A stretch of DNA of 64,000 nt from Rhytidiadelphus loreus (GCA_947034895.1 OX344763.1:36579025-36643024), one strand, 5' to 3'. Numbered from the stretch's first letter, positions 49,478 through 61,802 are shown. The notes: a model not told the origin generated them from the letters alone. A program made the numbers and translations.

Positions 49478-50443
49478 TTAACCCTAGACCGCCCAAGAGG
49501 ACAAAAAGTGTCCTCACATAGTTTTAAGTTAAATTCAAAGTAGTGTAACTTTTGCATCCTATGTCCAAATTCAATCAAACTTGTTGGAAAAGTTGCGCCT
49601 TTTCTTCTAGTTTGTGTGTTAAATTTTTCAGATCAATCCAAGAGGTAATGATTTTCTGGAAGCCAATCAAAGTTCACAAGCTCAATTTAATTCACCAAAG
49701 TGCACTTCATGGCTGCAACTTCAGGGGCTTGTATCTCCTTCATCCAATGTTTGATTTCAATAAAATTTATTGGGTTGTGTTTCCCTTGAATTCTAGTTAT
49801 TGTGGTGAAATTTTCATGTCAATCCAAGTTGTTTTGAATGTTTGGGAGCAATTCGAAATTCAAAATCCCACCATATATGGACTATAGTGAACTTCGGCGG
49901 CTTGTATCTTCTTCATAAAATGTCCATTTTCAATATAAAAAAATTGTAAAAGTTGAGCATACTAGTCTAGTTTATGTGGCTAAATTTTCATATCAATACA
50001 AGAATTTATGAATGACTGAGAAGCATTTTAGTAGAAGGAGGTTCAGCCCTAGATGTGTTTTTTGCAACTTTTCTTGCCTATTTTTGACATTTGCAAACAC
50101 ATTGAATCAATTGAATGATATTTTTTTTCACCAATGTGTTTGTATCCTGGTTTTGAATCACTTTGTAGTTTAAAGTTTTTTCATTTCATTAGGTTTAGAA
50201 ATCAAATTTGGCCTCTAAATGTGTTTTTAGGATAATTTCAGCATTCTTTTTCAACACTAAAACATTATAATCATGCAATCTACACAGTCAAATGACTTCA
50301 AATTTGATCCATGACATCTACAACGTATGTACTACATGATTGTACGGTTAAGATCTTTATTTCTTAGTCACATTTAGATTTATAGCACTTCAAAAGCTAG
50401 GATGTTTTTTTATCCAAAATGGCCATGGGCGGTCTAGGGTTAA
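49478..50443 (+). mobile_element. TTAA-flanked element with perfect CCCTAGA ends
   Basis: 966 bp. Both ends read TTAACCCTAGACCGCCCA (perfect over 18 bp including TTAA). The interior holds three diverged tandem units of about 175 bp (49546-50025) and, near the right end, the CATGCAATCTACACAG phrase of the larger family. A CCCTAGA start next to TTAA matches the terminal pattern of piggyBac transposons. No transposase is encoded. Confidence 0.75.
49546..50025 (+). repeat. Three diverged tandem units of about 175 bp
   Basis: Units start near 49548 (TTTTGCATCCTATGTCCAAA), 49728 (GGCTTGTATCTCCTTCATCC) and 49898 (GGCTTGTATCTTCTTCATAA). Each continues with a shared TTAAATTTTTCA/ATCAATCCAAG block. 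They lie inside the TTAA-flanked element. Confidence 0.6.
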
Positions 50444-50636
50444 AGGGGCCCACTTCTTATTGTTCCCCCACCATCAAAACCCAAATGAAAGATAGTATGT
50501 CAAAAACTGAAGGTAACGAGACGTATACGAGACGTATGATTAATTAGTTCATGGTGGACCTCCACTTGTATAGCCAATGCCCTGGAAGGCCCTAAAGCCT
50601 TGTATGTGATTTGCTCTTGATATCTGAATCACACAT

Positions 50637-51562
50637 TTAACCCCTAAAGTTCCATTGTCCCCTCAGGGGACAATTTGGAATTCAGACAAGTTCCTATGGG
50701 TTGAAATTTTACCCTAACTTTTGAATTTTTTTTGAAGATAAAAAAGTTGATAAGCTTCGTGGAAATATAATTTTTATTTCAATTGGTGCCCGGAAGCAAG
50801 AGTTACACCACAAAAAGCCCAAATTTTAACTTGGCAATCAGAAAAATAAATCCACAAAAAACTTGAAATTTTATTTTTCAATTTTTTTCCTTGTAGATCA
50901 TATTTTTGTCTTCATGTGAAGCTTTGATTCTTTCCATTTTGATTAGTGATGTGAAAATTATGAACAATCTTATCTTTTGGGCAATCTAAGCATCTTCTTG
51001 AAAAAATAACTTATAGGATTCATTTCAAAATGCAATTTTCAATTTTTTTCAATTTTTTTTTTGAAAATGTTAAGTCTGATTGCTAGTACAATCTCACCGT
51101 TGGGATAATTGTATTTCAATCCCATATAAGAGCTATTAACAATTTAGTTTTTCTTTCAATCTTGGACCTACTTCTACTTGACAATTTTTTGAAGTATGAA
51201 AATCAAGTTGAAATTTTTTGAAATTTTTTCCTAGACTTCCAACTCAATTCTTCAAAACAATAAATTTTAAATTCAAATTCCATAGTACAAATTTTTTCCA
51301 CAAATACCAGTCAAAGTCATCTAAAAGTGTAGTCTAGTGTTCAAAAAAACTTGATTTCTCAACTTTGAATGCTCATATCCCTCAATCTATACGGTCAAAC
51401 TTCATGAAATTTTTACCACATGATTTCAAACAAGTAAAGTTCAAGATCCTACGGTTCAGTTCTAAAAATATATTTTTTCTTTTTCTTTTTTGGACAATGC
51501 AGTAGAAATGGTAGTTTTGAATGGTTTTTGATAGAAAATGGCCTTGGGCCTTTAGGGGTTAA
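50637..51562 (+). mobile_element. TTAA/CCC-type element with both ends
   Basis: 926 bp from TTAACCCCTAAAG to CTTTAGGGGTTAA, with TTAA at both extremes. It holds in order the family start region (GACAAGTTCCTATGGG, TTTCAATTGGTGCCC), GGGCAATCTAAGCATCTTCTT, CCTCAATCTATACGGTCAAA, AAGATCCTACGGTT and GTAGTTTTGAATGG. The best reference copy for the family in this window. Non-coding. Confidence 0.75.
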
Positions 51563-51657
51563 GATTCTATAATGCCATGGCTCAAGTCAAACGATTGAGA
51601 CACGACAACTTGAGGTTTCACTATTGATATATAGTGGAGCCTGCGTTGACAAATTCT

Positions 51658-52725
51658 TTAACCTTTAAATTCCCATTGTCCCTATGGAAGACAAAATTGA
51701 TTTCAGGTAGACTCGTTCAATTTCAATTTGTACCACATATTCCTGAAACTACACGCCTGATAATAGTTTTCAAGAGCTTCAAGCACATATAATTTTTGTG
51801 TATAACGGACATTTGGTTAGCAAGTTATGTCCTTTCTTTGAGAAAATGGAGGAGAGGGGGTAGCCTTGGCAGGCATGTTTCCATTGACTTCCCCTGGGGT
51901 AAATTATGGGCCAACTAGGCAACAAGTTCCTAAAAAACTAAGCGAGGGGGTGAATGTAAGTTATTTGCAAACATGTCACTGAATTCGGAAGGGACAATTG
52001 TTGTCCTAGGAAGGGGGCCATGGATAATTTCAGGAACTTTAGGGGAACTTCAAAAACACAAGGAGAACTTTAGGAACATGGAAACAAGTAAGGAACTTCG
52101 TGGGAACACCTTGGGAGCAATGGGTAACCCATTATTCAAGAGCTGCCTCTTGTCTTGAACCTCACAATGTGCTAGAAATTGACATAGAAATTGGAGATTT
52201 TTGAATTTTCTTTTTTGTGCTTGTCAATAATGATTACTTGTTTCAATCCACCGGACTATTGGATTTTTGAACTATGTGGTGGAAAAATGTGTGCAAAAAT
52301 TAGACAGTGTATTGTCAAATCTTAGAACATAGTTACATTGCAGGATTTTTTTGGATATGCTTCATGTCTTGGATTGACTTGAAAATTGTTACACATATGC
52401 CTAACATGATATTGCTTATGAATTTACTTAAATTTGAAGTCCATAGTGTAAAAATAGACCACAGGAGTCGGTCAAAGCCATCTGAAATTTTCGGGTAAAG
52501 ACCGAAACAAACAAAGTTGTCATTTTGAAATTAAATATCTTTCAATCCGTTTAGTCAAATTTCACAAAAATTTTACCACATAATCTCATATAACTTTAGT
52601 ACAAGATCCTACGGTTACATTTTGGAAAAAAATCCTCTTGTTTGTTTTTCTGATCAATGCATTAGAAATGGCAGTTTTCAATGTTTTTGTAGACAAAAAA
52701 TCCTTGAAAGTGCCCCTATAAGTGT
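51658..52725 (+). mobile_element. TTAA/CCC-type element, degenerate right end
   Basis: Starts TTAACCTTTAAATTCCCATTGTCC, almost adjacent to the previous copy, and contains CTTTCAATCCGTTTAGTC, AAGATCCTACGGTTAC and GGCAGTTTTCAATG. The right end is decayed (TTGAAAGTGCCCCTA). Another left end, TTAACCCCTAAAGTCCCAAGG, begins at 52769. Confidence 0.5.
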
Positions 52726-52768
52726 TGTGGCATGCCCAAAAGATTCTTAGTGTCCCTGTTGTGCAAGA

Positions 52769-54035
52769 TTAACCCCTAAAGTCCCAAGGCATCGTGGTGT
52801 GTCCCAATGAAAATGCTCTAAAGTGAAGATCAAGTTGTGGGGTATTGTTTTGCAACATTGGGGGCACTAGGTTTGGAACTTATGCTTTTGCAGCTACTAG
52901 TGGGGGGACCGGTCACTTCTTGGGGCCCTTCAAGCTGATTAAAATCACCGGGGGTATATTCTTCCCTTTGCGAAGGCACATTCCATTGATAGAATCTACC
53001 TTAGAATGCAAAATTGGCCATGCGTGCAGATTCTGAATTCTAGGGCTGATTCTGAAAATATACAAATAAATACAGAGACGTATATTTACGGTCAAAATAT
53101 GCTCCCAGTAATTTTAACGCCAGGCCAGCCCTATTACCACACATAGGGTGGAATCGTGCAGGGACACACCAAGTGCTGCATGCAAACCAGGCCCGTTTTA
53201 CAGTGTAATGATGGAGATGCTCTGCTCTCATTAGCCTTGCTGCACATGAAATATCTTCCAAGAGAAGCTCTCGGTGGGGTGGGGTTGCGTTGCATTGCTG
53301 CTTTATTTCTGCAACCCATTATTTTTATGACTCTCACTTGTTGGTAAGGTACCAACGGAACCCTTGCGAGTGTCTGAGCACTTGTAAAAGTTATCAGCCC
53401 ATGGATTTTTTTTTTTTTTCTTTGAAATTGAAATGGACGGTGATAAATGGAAAGGAAAGAAAAGGGATCCAAACCCAAACCCAATCAGTTATCAGTCCAT
53501 TTTGACTGACGGTGAGTGCACCCATGACGGATATGAATTCCCAAACATTCATATTTATATTTATATATATTTGAAGTTTTTGATCCATCGATAGGAAAGG
53601 AATCTGCAAGCACTGTCTGCAAGTTTGCACTCAACTGGCATAAAACAGGTACTGGTATAGACCAGGCATATGCCTTGTCTGGTCTCATTGGACTGGTCGT
53701 ACGACATTCCAAAAGAAAGAAAGAAAGATATTAAAGTACTCTTACCAATTTTTAATTTTTTAATTTTTGAAACCCGGAGTTGTACTTGTCCTTCAATTTT
53801 GCTTTCTCCACACGCAGCTAACTTACTAAACAGTTAAGCTTAGAACTTAGCCAGCGGTCTCTTGGCGGATAATAAGTTAACATGGCAATTGGATGGCCAA
53901 TCACGTTTGCATGATTGTTTGTGCAAGCACGTTAAAGTTACAAGCATGAATCCACTCACTCCTTGGTAAGCAAGTTGACAGTCCCAATGGCTTTGCAAAA
54001 GGCATGTAAGAGTGTCGTACTGTTCAATCTGTCCG
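52769..54035. other. Intergenic, with an isolated TTAA/CCC left end
   Basis: 52769 begins TTAACCCCTAAAGTCCC, but the family match soon fades. 53160-53700 is slightly GC-richer and gives overlapping short frames on both strands, none with a recognisable domain. An AAAGAAAGAAAG run lies at 53711. Confidence 0.35.
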
Positions 54036-54425
54036 TAGGGAAAGAATGACACCATAGTTTATGGTGTACCATAGACCCCGTACACAAGGTGGTCTGAGTT
54101 TCCGAGACCTTGTTGTTGACAATGAAAAAGAAAAAGAAAAAGAAAAGGAAAAAAAGAAAAAAAGAAAATTTTCTTTTTTAAATCTTATCGTCTGAGCGGT
54201 CTTAAAACTTTACATTTTGTAGTGTTGGCTTCTTAGTGGTTTCTTGTGCATAGGGAAAGAATGACACCATAGTTTACGTTGTACCATACAAACCGTACAC
54301 AAAGGTGGTGTGAGTCTCCGAGACTTTGTTGATGAAAATAATGATTGAAAATAAATAAATCTCATCATATGAGTGTTCTTAGAATGTTATATTTTGTGGT
54401 GTTTGCCTTTCAATGGGTTTTTTGG
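54036..54425 (+). repeat. Tandem duplication of about 210 bp with an AAAAAG tract
   Basis: Both units begin TAGGGAAAGAATGACACCAT (54036 and 54250) and continue with GTACCATA, CCGTACACAA and GTCTCCGAGA-type phrases. The first unit contains an A4-5G microsatellite (54122-54170) that is missing in the second. Confidence 0.65.
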
Positions 54426-54485
54426 TTTGTAGGCTACTTTCATAGGCCACTCAACTATGTAGAGTTTTGTGTTTGGGATAGTTCA

Positions 54486-54728
54486 TTAACCTATAGAAGG
54501 ACAATGCAGATATTAAGGGGTTGATGGATGGCGGAGAATACTTTTGTGTAGGACAAAAGTGTACTAGATATAGAGCCTTGGAATTTTGTGTGAAAAGGAG
54601 AGGTTTCTTGTATATTAGTTTGACCTCCAATGATTGCTCTTGTAGTTTTTTTTTTATAAAGCAAATGATTCAGATGGTACCCAAAAGGTTGATCTCTATG
54701 GTCACCAACCCGTCTTTGGGAGGGTAAT
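54486..54728 (+). mobile_element. Short TTAA/CCC-type MITE (second family), degenerate
   Basis: Begins TTAACCTATAGAAGGAC and shares GACCTCCAATGATTGCTCTT and GGTCACCAACCCGTCTTTGG with the copies at 48968 and 61803. The right end GGGAGGGTAA has lost one T. Confidence 0.45.
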
Positions 54729-56339
54729 ATCCCCTTATGGATTGTATTGCAAATTTTGGATGTTGAGCGAAACCAAATATGATCCTTGTATACCAAAGAT
54801 TTAAAAGAATCTATGTTAATATTTTCCTTTCAAAGAATATGTGTTTTAAGAGTTTTTCTATGCAAATATTATATTGAGTTTGAAGAAAATAACTACGTTT
54901 TACTTGAAAAATTAACTTTTTTCATTCAATACATGGCCCTAAGAAAATTACTTTTATAAATAAGTAAGAGAATTATCTCTAAGGAAAAATGTATTTTGAA
55001 CTTTAGGTATCAATTTATAATAAATATATATATTTAATATTCTATCCACATTTCGAATGTAGAAGAATTTTTTTAATATATTTTTGAAGTCAAGATCACA
55101 AGAGTGTTCTTCTAAATTGTATTTTATAATACATTTTACCATTTGGAAGACTAGTCTTTAGTCCTTAAGGAGTTCACTTTACAATCTCTAAAGTTTAAAT
55201 GTTCTTGACATTTGCAAGAATAATAAATATGTCTCAAAGAAGTCATGAGTGATTGAGAAGCATTTTAGTAGAAGGAGGTTCAACCTCAAATGTGTTTTCT
55301 GCAATTTTTCTTGCTATTTTTTGACATTTCAAAGCCATTTTGCAAACCTCACCAAAATCAAGACTTTATTATGGGCAAAAATCACACATGATGGTGAACT
55401 ATGTTACCTGCTCAGTAGCTTAAAACCACATACATGGGATGGGAGTTTCTCACCATATGTAGTCATACGATCTATACTGTAAACGTGCATAGTTGTAAAT
55501 TTTTGGCAATTTTCCAATTTTGCTATAGTACTAGTATGGTTGCAATGGTTAAGCCCGGTTATTATCTTTTCAGTGCGGTTTTATGTGGTTTATTATCAAT
55601 GGATGTTAGTTGTGGTGGATGAATGGGGTGCAATTGTTGTGGTGGTTACTGGCGGTTATCTTTGGAGGGGGTTAAAATCAATTGTTAGCGGAGTTGTCGG
55701 GGAGTCTGGAAGAGAGTCCAGAGCTCCTGTGCGGCAGTGTTGGCCGGCAGAGTGTGTGTGTGATCGATAGTTGTGAAAGTGTGTGTATTCAGGGAGTTGA
55801 GTTTCTATTGTGTTGGTGATTGATTTTGTGTTGTGCTGGGTTATGGTGTTTGTACCGGGCTGGATCGATAGATGTTACGGAGTGGAGTTGTGCAGGAGCG
55901 GGAAACTATTGTAATACATTTCATGTGAAATATAATTTTGGAGTTGGATGGAAAACTGGAAGTGTGTGTATGCTATTGAATTTCTGTGCTTAGATTGATT
56001 ATGTAATTTTGAGTGTGATTTCAATTGTATGGGATGGACCTTGTATTGCTGAAATCTATTGTGTGGAATGAGTGTTTGGATGTGCTGGAATAGTGTGAAT
56101 CAATTGTGAAGTGCTTCGGTGTTGAGTGTTAAGTCTATAGATCCAGTCCTGTGTAGAATTTCTATTGTTATGATTGGATCTGATTGAACGTCTACAATTG
56201 CTTTTAATTGTTTTATCAATTGTGTATGGACTGGTGCTATGGTGTACTTCATTTTGGACTGAATGTTAATCTATAGCATCTGTGGGATTAAGCATCTATG
56301 GGAAGTAACTGTGGAGTTTGAAATCTATAGTATGAAACC
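54729..56339. other. Intergenic, GT-rich leader-like stretch
   Basis: 55247-55345 repeats 50013-50110 (AGAAGCATTTTAGTAGAAGG and onward). 55560-56330 is unusually GT-rich on the plus strand (many TGTGTG, GTTGTGG words) and directly precedes the gag-like relic, so it may be the LTR or leader of that retroelement. No second LTR was found. Confidence 0.35.
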
Positions 56340-56558
56340 ATGAGTGATTTAAAAGTAAAACGAGAGTTGTCCAAAATTAATCGGAAGAAATGCAAATTTT
56401 GCAATTGTTCGAGTTATGTTAAATCTGAGTGTGGAATTAAAGAAGACATTACTATAATGGAAATGCAAAGCAAAGATGTGATGGAAGACAAGCCAGAATT
56501 GAGAGGTGTTAAAAAGAATCAATTGGAGATGCTGTTGGACGAACGAGAAGATCAATAG
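56340..56558 (+). pseudogene. Copia-type gag relic (mutated zinc knuckle)
   Basis: A 72-residue frame with CKFCNCSSYVKSEC: C-x2-C-x4-Y-x4-C, i.e. the CCHC zinc knuckle of retrotransposon gag with His changed to Tyr. Basic residues precede it (INRKKCKF), as usual. No protease, integrase or reverse transcriptase follows, and the frame stops at 56556-56558. A truncated, inactive remnant. Confidence 0.4.
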
Positions 56559-56850
56559 AAGCTGTACCAGCCAGTTGGTGAGGCTGTGAAAGTGGATCAA
56601 AAGCAAAGCAGAATCAATAGATTTGTGTACAATCGATAAGTTTGCAACCTTGGTTAATTATAATAATATGGCTTAATCTATGGTTTGGGTAAAAATGGAA
56701 TTATTCTCCCGATCCTTTCAATTGTGCATAATCTGGGAAATGGATTAAATCCATTACTTTATAGAATTACCCATAGCACCTTGCCTCCTTGAGAACGAAC
56801 TTAAAAACTATAGGAATTTATTTATGCTCATCCATAGTAAATTCCCATCT

Positions 56851-57431
56851 AGGGGAGGACACTCTCACTACATTTGGGGTACCCACGTGCGGCGGTGGAA
56901 AAAGTAATACATGTAATTCACCTTGAATAAACTATAATTTCATTCTAAAATTTTGAGCTTTGTTTAACAATGACTAAAGGTTTCTATTGACAAAAAATTC
57001 AATTCCAAATAACATAAGATATATTGTCTAGAAAGGGTTGAAAAATGAACTAAAATGGCATGTTCTCCAACTAAAATATTTATAGAGCTCACATGAAGAT
57101 GACTATTGCATCAATATTCAACCAAAATAAACTTTCAATAGAAAGCTATTCTATATAATTTTTTTTTCATTTTTTTCATTTTTTTTCTTATATAATATAG
57201 AGGTGTGAAAGTTATTTTCAGCTTTACAGTGTATCTTTTTTCTTCAAAAATTTATAACTAATTACTATTAGCACAAAAAAATACCAATAATTCAAAACAT
57301 AAACTTCTAAAGTAGTAAAATCTATCCATAATTTTTTTTTTGAAAAAGAAATTAAATTTTAAGGTGTATTACTTGTTTTACTTTTTCCGCCGCACGTAGG
57401 TTGCTAAAACATAGGGAGTGTCCTCCCCGGG
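56851..57431. mobile_element. MULE-like non-autonomous element with 10-bp target duplication
   Basis: Flanked by the direct repeat ATTCCCATCT (56841-56850 and 57432-57441). Inverted ends of about 60 bp share GGGGAGGACACTC at the tip and ACGTGCGGCGG then AAAAAGTAA inside. A 9-11 bp target duplication with long inverted ends is typical of Mutator-like elements. 581 bp, AT-rich interior, no coding capacity. Confidence 0.8.
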
Positions 57432-57559
57432 ATTCCCATCTACACCATACAAAGTCACTTCCAGTTCTACATCCATGTGCATTGTTTTGGATAGTTTTGT
57501 AGGGGTGGTTCTTAATGCCCAAACTGTTTTCAAGCCTCCTCCTATCTTTCACCGGGCCG

Positions 57560-57770
57560 AAGAAATGATTTTAGTGAATTTGAATGCTTATATCATGCAA
57601 TCCACGCGGTGGAAATTTGTGAAATTTTTACCACAAGTTTACAAGTTAGCATACCACAAGATCCTATGGTTACATGAGTCAAAAAAAGTTTTTTTTCCAA
57701 AAAATTGGTATTTTTACTATAAATGGCATTTTTGAGCGTTTTCAGTAAAAACATAGTTAAAATTTTTGGG
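57560..57770 (+). mobile_element. 3' part of a TTAA/CCC-type element
   Basis: Contains ATCATGCAATCCACGCGG, AAGATCCTATGGTTAC and GGCATTTTTGAGCG in family order. No left end was found, as the MULE-like element lies immediately upstream. Confidence 0.45.
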
Positions 57771-58078
57771 GTGAACCTTGGAAACAACTTTGTTGAAATT
57801 TAGCCATTGATAGAAGTATAGTATTTTACTCTTGCAAATGATCAATCTACAATATTAGATAATAATATGTCCTTACCATGAAAATAATTATTTTTTCACA
57901 TGTGTCTTTGGCTTTAATTGCCTTAGTTGGAAAAATAATTTTGCTCCTATTTAATAGTCAAAGCATATCAATCATTGTTTGTGGCAATCATAGACTCTAT
58001 TGCTTTAATGTTGGCCAAAAGCTTTAATTGAATGTACTTGGCTCGTAAATTTGATCATAATTTGACATAATTTGACTA

Positions 58079-58940
58079 TTAACCTCTAAAAGACCAACTT
58101 AAGTGTTTATTTAAGGGATAATCGAAATTAAGGTAGGTAGTGAAGACATTCTCCCCATTTCTTGGATTTACAAACAAAATACAATTAGATGCTTGAATCA
58201 AAAGTTATGGTGCCCAAAAGAATTTGAGCATCTTTTGCTAAATTCTTCATTTAATTCTAAAATTTGGCATATATGTAACTAAGAGGATGTATTATTCAAT
58301 TGTAAAACTAAAATTACTTTTAATTAGTGAAAAAAAATCTCATTCCAAGAGAAGTTGAAACTCTACTAACCTTCTTGGGCAAGTCTACGAAAAATATTTT
58401 CTACAAACACTATTATCTTGGAAATTTGTGATTCTTGAAAAAAATTCTACATATTTGAAGTGTTTATCTCTTAGTTTTAAGTGTTTGAATTTCAAATAAA
58501 AAATTTCATCATTGTACAAGAAATCATCAAAAATGACAAGTGTATTGCTAGTGTACTTAATCTCCTCGTATTGCAAGGTGATTTAGAGTAAGGTAGACCC
58601 CTTATTTGCTTTTGAAATTTTGCATAGGTGAACTTGACAAGATGTATTATTCAATGGTATAGAGATTCAATATTGTGCAAAACAATTATTTTATTCTAAG
58701 AGGGTTGTTGACTCTACCTCTCAAGAATGAAATAAATTATTTTTTCACTTCAAACAATATAATTTTTCAATCCATATGATCAAATAGGTTTAATTTTTTC
58801 TCTACATTTCTATCATAGTCAACTACAATTTTTTAGGGTTGAAATTCAGAAAAGACAAATTAAAATATTAGTCAATGCACTAAAAAAAGGTAGTTTTTGA
58901 CAATTTCTCTTTAAAAACACCCTAGTCCTTTATGGATAAA
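58079..58940 (+). mobile_element. TTAA/CCC-type element, degenerate
   Basis: Left end TTAACCTCTAAAAGACCAA, right end TAGTCCTTTATGGATAAAA, with the TTTTTCAATCCATATGATCAA core between them. Decayed but in the expected order and size. Confidence 0.45.
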
Positions 58941-61565
58941 ATAGGATAGAAATTATTTTGCTTCACTATTGTAGCATCAAGCCAAAAAATAGTAGAAACA
59001 TGATCTCCATAAACTAAGCTTTAAGGCCCACACTTTATCTAACTTGTCATTTTATGATGAATTAGACCAAATATGGGTTTTAAAGCCTGGTCTAAGTAGA
59101 CCTCATTTTCTACTAGTTTAGTACTTATAGTAGTGGTTCTAAATTTTTTTCACACTTCATATATTTTCATATCTAATTTAAAAAATAGAAATTTAAAAAA
59201 TTTGGGATCAATTTCAAGTAGCTTTCAATATGTGAAATTCTCACCCTTGTGGCGTTCACCAGCTTTCAATATGTGAAATTGAATTACAAGGAGTTTAAAT
59301 CAAAGCATGTTCTTTTTTAAATTTTAAATTTACAAATCTATACAAATCTAGAGATTTTACAAAATTCTCAGTATGAAAAAATTCATAAAATTTTGAATTA
59401 TATTGAAACCAATATAAAAAATCTCCTAAGTTTTGAATTTGTACAAAAAATAAATCATAACTTTAAATTTTAATGAAATTAAAAAAGTTTAAACTTGATT
59501 TCACAATTTTGAAACTTAACTTCATGCATATTACACTACTTCCACCACAATGTGTCAAGGTAAGCATTTCAAATTAAAAAAATCAACGGCCTTAAAAAAT
59601 TTTGAGAGAGGAAGGGCAACTAATACCCTTGTCTTACTCTTTTGGGTACATTGTTGTGTCCAAATTTTGTTTAAGAAAATTCTAATTCCTCAATATATTA
59701 TGGTCAATCGTTGAATTGCCTTAGTTGTAGGGCACGGTTGTCGGGAAAATAAATATTTAAGGAAGGTTGAAAAAAATTAAAATGAACAAGAGAAATTGCC
59801 AAAGTAGAATTAAATGACCAAGTTGTTGGTAAAAGAAGTATTTAATGTTAGCTAGAAAGTAAAAAATACAACCAAAATAAAGTCCAAATTCCACTGCAAT
59901 CATGGGGATCATATTCAATGACTACCAATACCAATCTTTCATTTGACCATCTACCATCAAGAATCCTTTTGATGGAAAAATGAATAATCGATATCATTGA
60001 CATTTAATGAGCACAAAGGTTGGAGAGGTCATTTTTATAATGAAATATTGATTGTTTGTTATAAATCTTCAAAAGGTATGGGATTATTTGAAGATGAGAG
60101 GTTGACCACTCATTGTCAAAATTTAGGAATTGTGTTCATAGTAAAATTCCAAACCTCATTTTGACATAGTAGAATACCTTTTTTTCTTAAACTTTGAACT
60201 TAGAAAAGTTGTAAAGTCAAGATAAATTTTATCTTACCAAAATCATTTGTGATTTTGAGCCTTCAAAAAAAATTATGGACAAAGTTCAAAGACAATGTTC
60301 GAAAATGTCATATAAAATGTCCCTTTCAATCCTTCTTAGAACTTTGTCTTTAATTTTTTATTAGAGGCTTGAAATCTCAAACAGATTTTTTGGAGATGAA
60401 ATTTAGCTTTATTTTTCACATTAATTTATCACAACATTTTTTGAAAAAAGTTATTCTACAGTACTTGAAATGAGATCTAAAATGATACTTTGAACACAAT
60501 TCTTGCTTTTGACTTAACTATGAGTGGTTGAGCTCCTACTAATTTTAATTTATATATCCCACATGGGTTGTTTTATCTCCGAGTGGCTACCACCCCACTT
60601 GTATGAAAAGCTTCTCTTTTCATCTTTGTGCACATCCAATAAATGGCTTTTGAAACTATGTGAGATAGATGTCAAATATTTTGATATTTTTTTTAATTTT
60701 AATGTTGAATTTTAAATTTTAAATTTTAAAGTGCCGAATTTACTTTTTTGAACTTTAATTAATTATTTGACACCTCTGTGCCGACCTTGTCCTATAACTA
60801 CTACATATGAAAACTATTGAGAACTAATTTCGATACATCATAGGGAGACATATAGAAGGCATTAAAAATGTACATCCACACATGAAATTAGTTTTTTTTT
60901 TTATTACAATGAAATCTCCAAAACCCTATGTCCCCTGGTCGCATTCTTGGTAGCATAGAAAAGCCCTTTGCAAGGAGGGGTGCACAAACTTTATTTTGTG
61001 GTGTTCCAACTCACGACAAAAAAGATATTGAATTTCCAAGTTTTTAAAAATGAAAAATTTATAAAATTACTTTGACCTTTCTACTATTATATTGTGGCAA
61101 GGGCACAGAACATACTTGTGTGCTATCATGAAATTCACCAAGTTATCAAAATAGTATCACCGGTGTACTGTTTCCGCTTATCAATGGGAATTGTCCATTT
61201 GTTTCAGAAAATAAAAAAATAGTATCACCATGTTGTTTTCAAGGAAGAAAAAACAGTCCCTACACTATGAATGGCTCGCTTTTCAAGTACAAGCTACGAT
61301 AACTCAAACATCCTCACATTCACTGTAGACGTAAGCATAAGTTAAGCTTAACTTCCAAATATTTCAACGGGCAAGCCTAAACAAGGTCCAAATATTTCAT
61401 ATTTTTAAGCTTATATGCAGACATGGAGAATCTGTCAGAAAAGGAGGCTCCACTCTCACTCAACCACGGCTGCAGGAGCACCTGAGCTGGCTTCCTGAAT
61501 TTCCGAAATCTCAATGTAACTAACTGTTTAAGAATAAATAGAATATTTGAAAGCCTGAAGATCTG
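58941..61565. other. AT-rich intergenic DNA, nothing coding
   Basis: A direct repeat AGCTTTCAATATGTGAAATT occurs at about 59220 and 59262. The GCACAAACTTTATTTTGTGG phrase at about 60980 is a single arm of the inverted repeat seen at 27965. No gene. Confidence 0.35.
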
Positions 61566-61750
61566 CATCACAAAAAAGGACCCTGAGCCTACAATATTGC
61601 TTTTACATTGTTTCAACATGACTTGTTGCTTCAATATTGCTTCAATATTGAAACATTTGTAGGGTGCAACACCATCATCATGTTGAATCAACAAGTCATG
61701 TTCAAACAATATTGAAGCAATATTGTAGGCTCAGGGTCCTTTTTGTGATG
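61566..61750. mobile_element. 185-bp foldback MITE
   Basis: Arms of about 37 bp, CATCACAAAAAAGGACCCTG... and ...CAGGGTCCTTTTTGTGATG, pair perfectly but for one extra A, and the fold continues imperfectly inward (CAATATTGCTTCAATATTG). Superfamily unclear because no confident target duplication is visible. Confidence 0.75.
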
Positions 61751-61802
61751 TGACTGCCTACAGTTGTTGGTCTATGATCGGCATAACTTTACATTGCTAA
61801 CA

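Noticed and set aside
53134..53712. Overlapping frames of 60-116 residues on both strands.
   Set aside because: Mutually shadowing, no domain, no conserved start or splice context.
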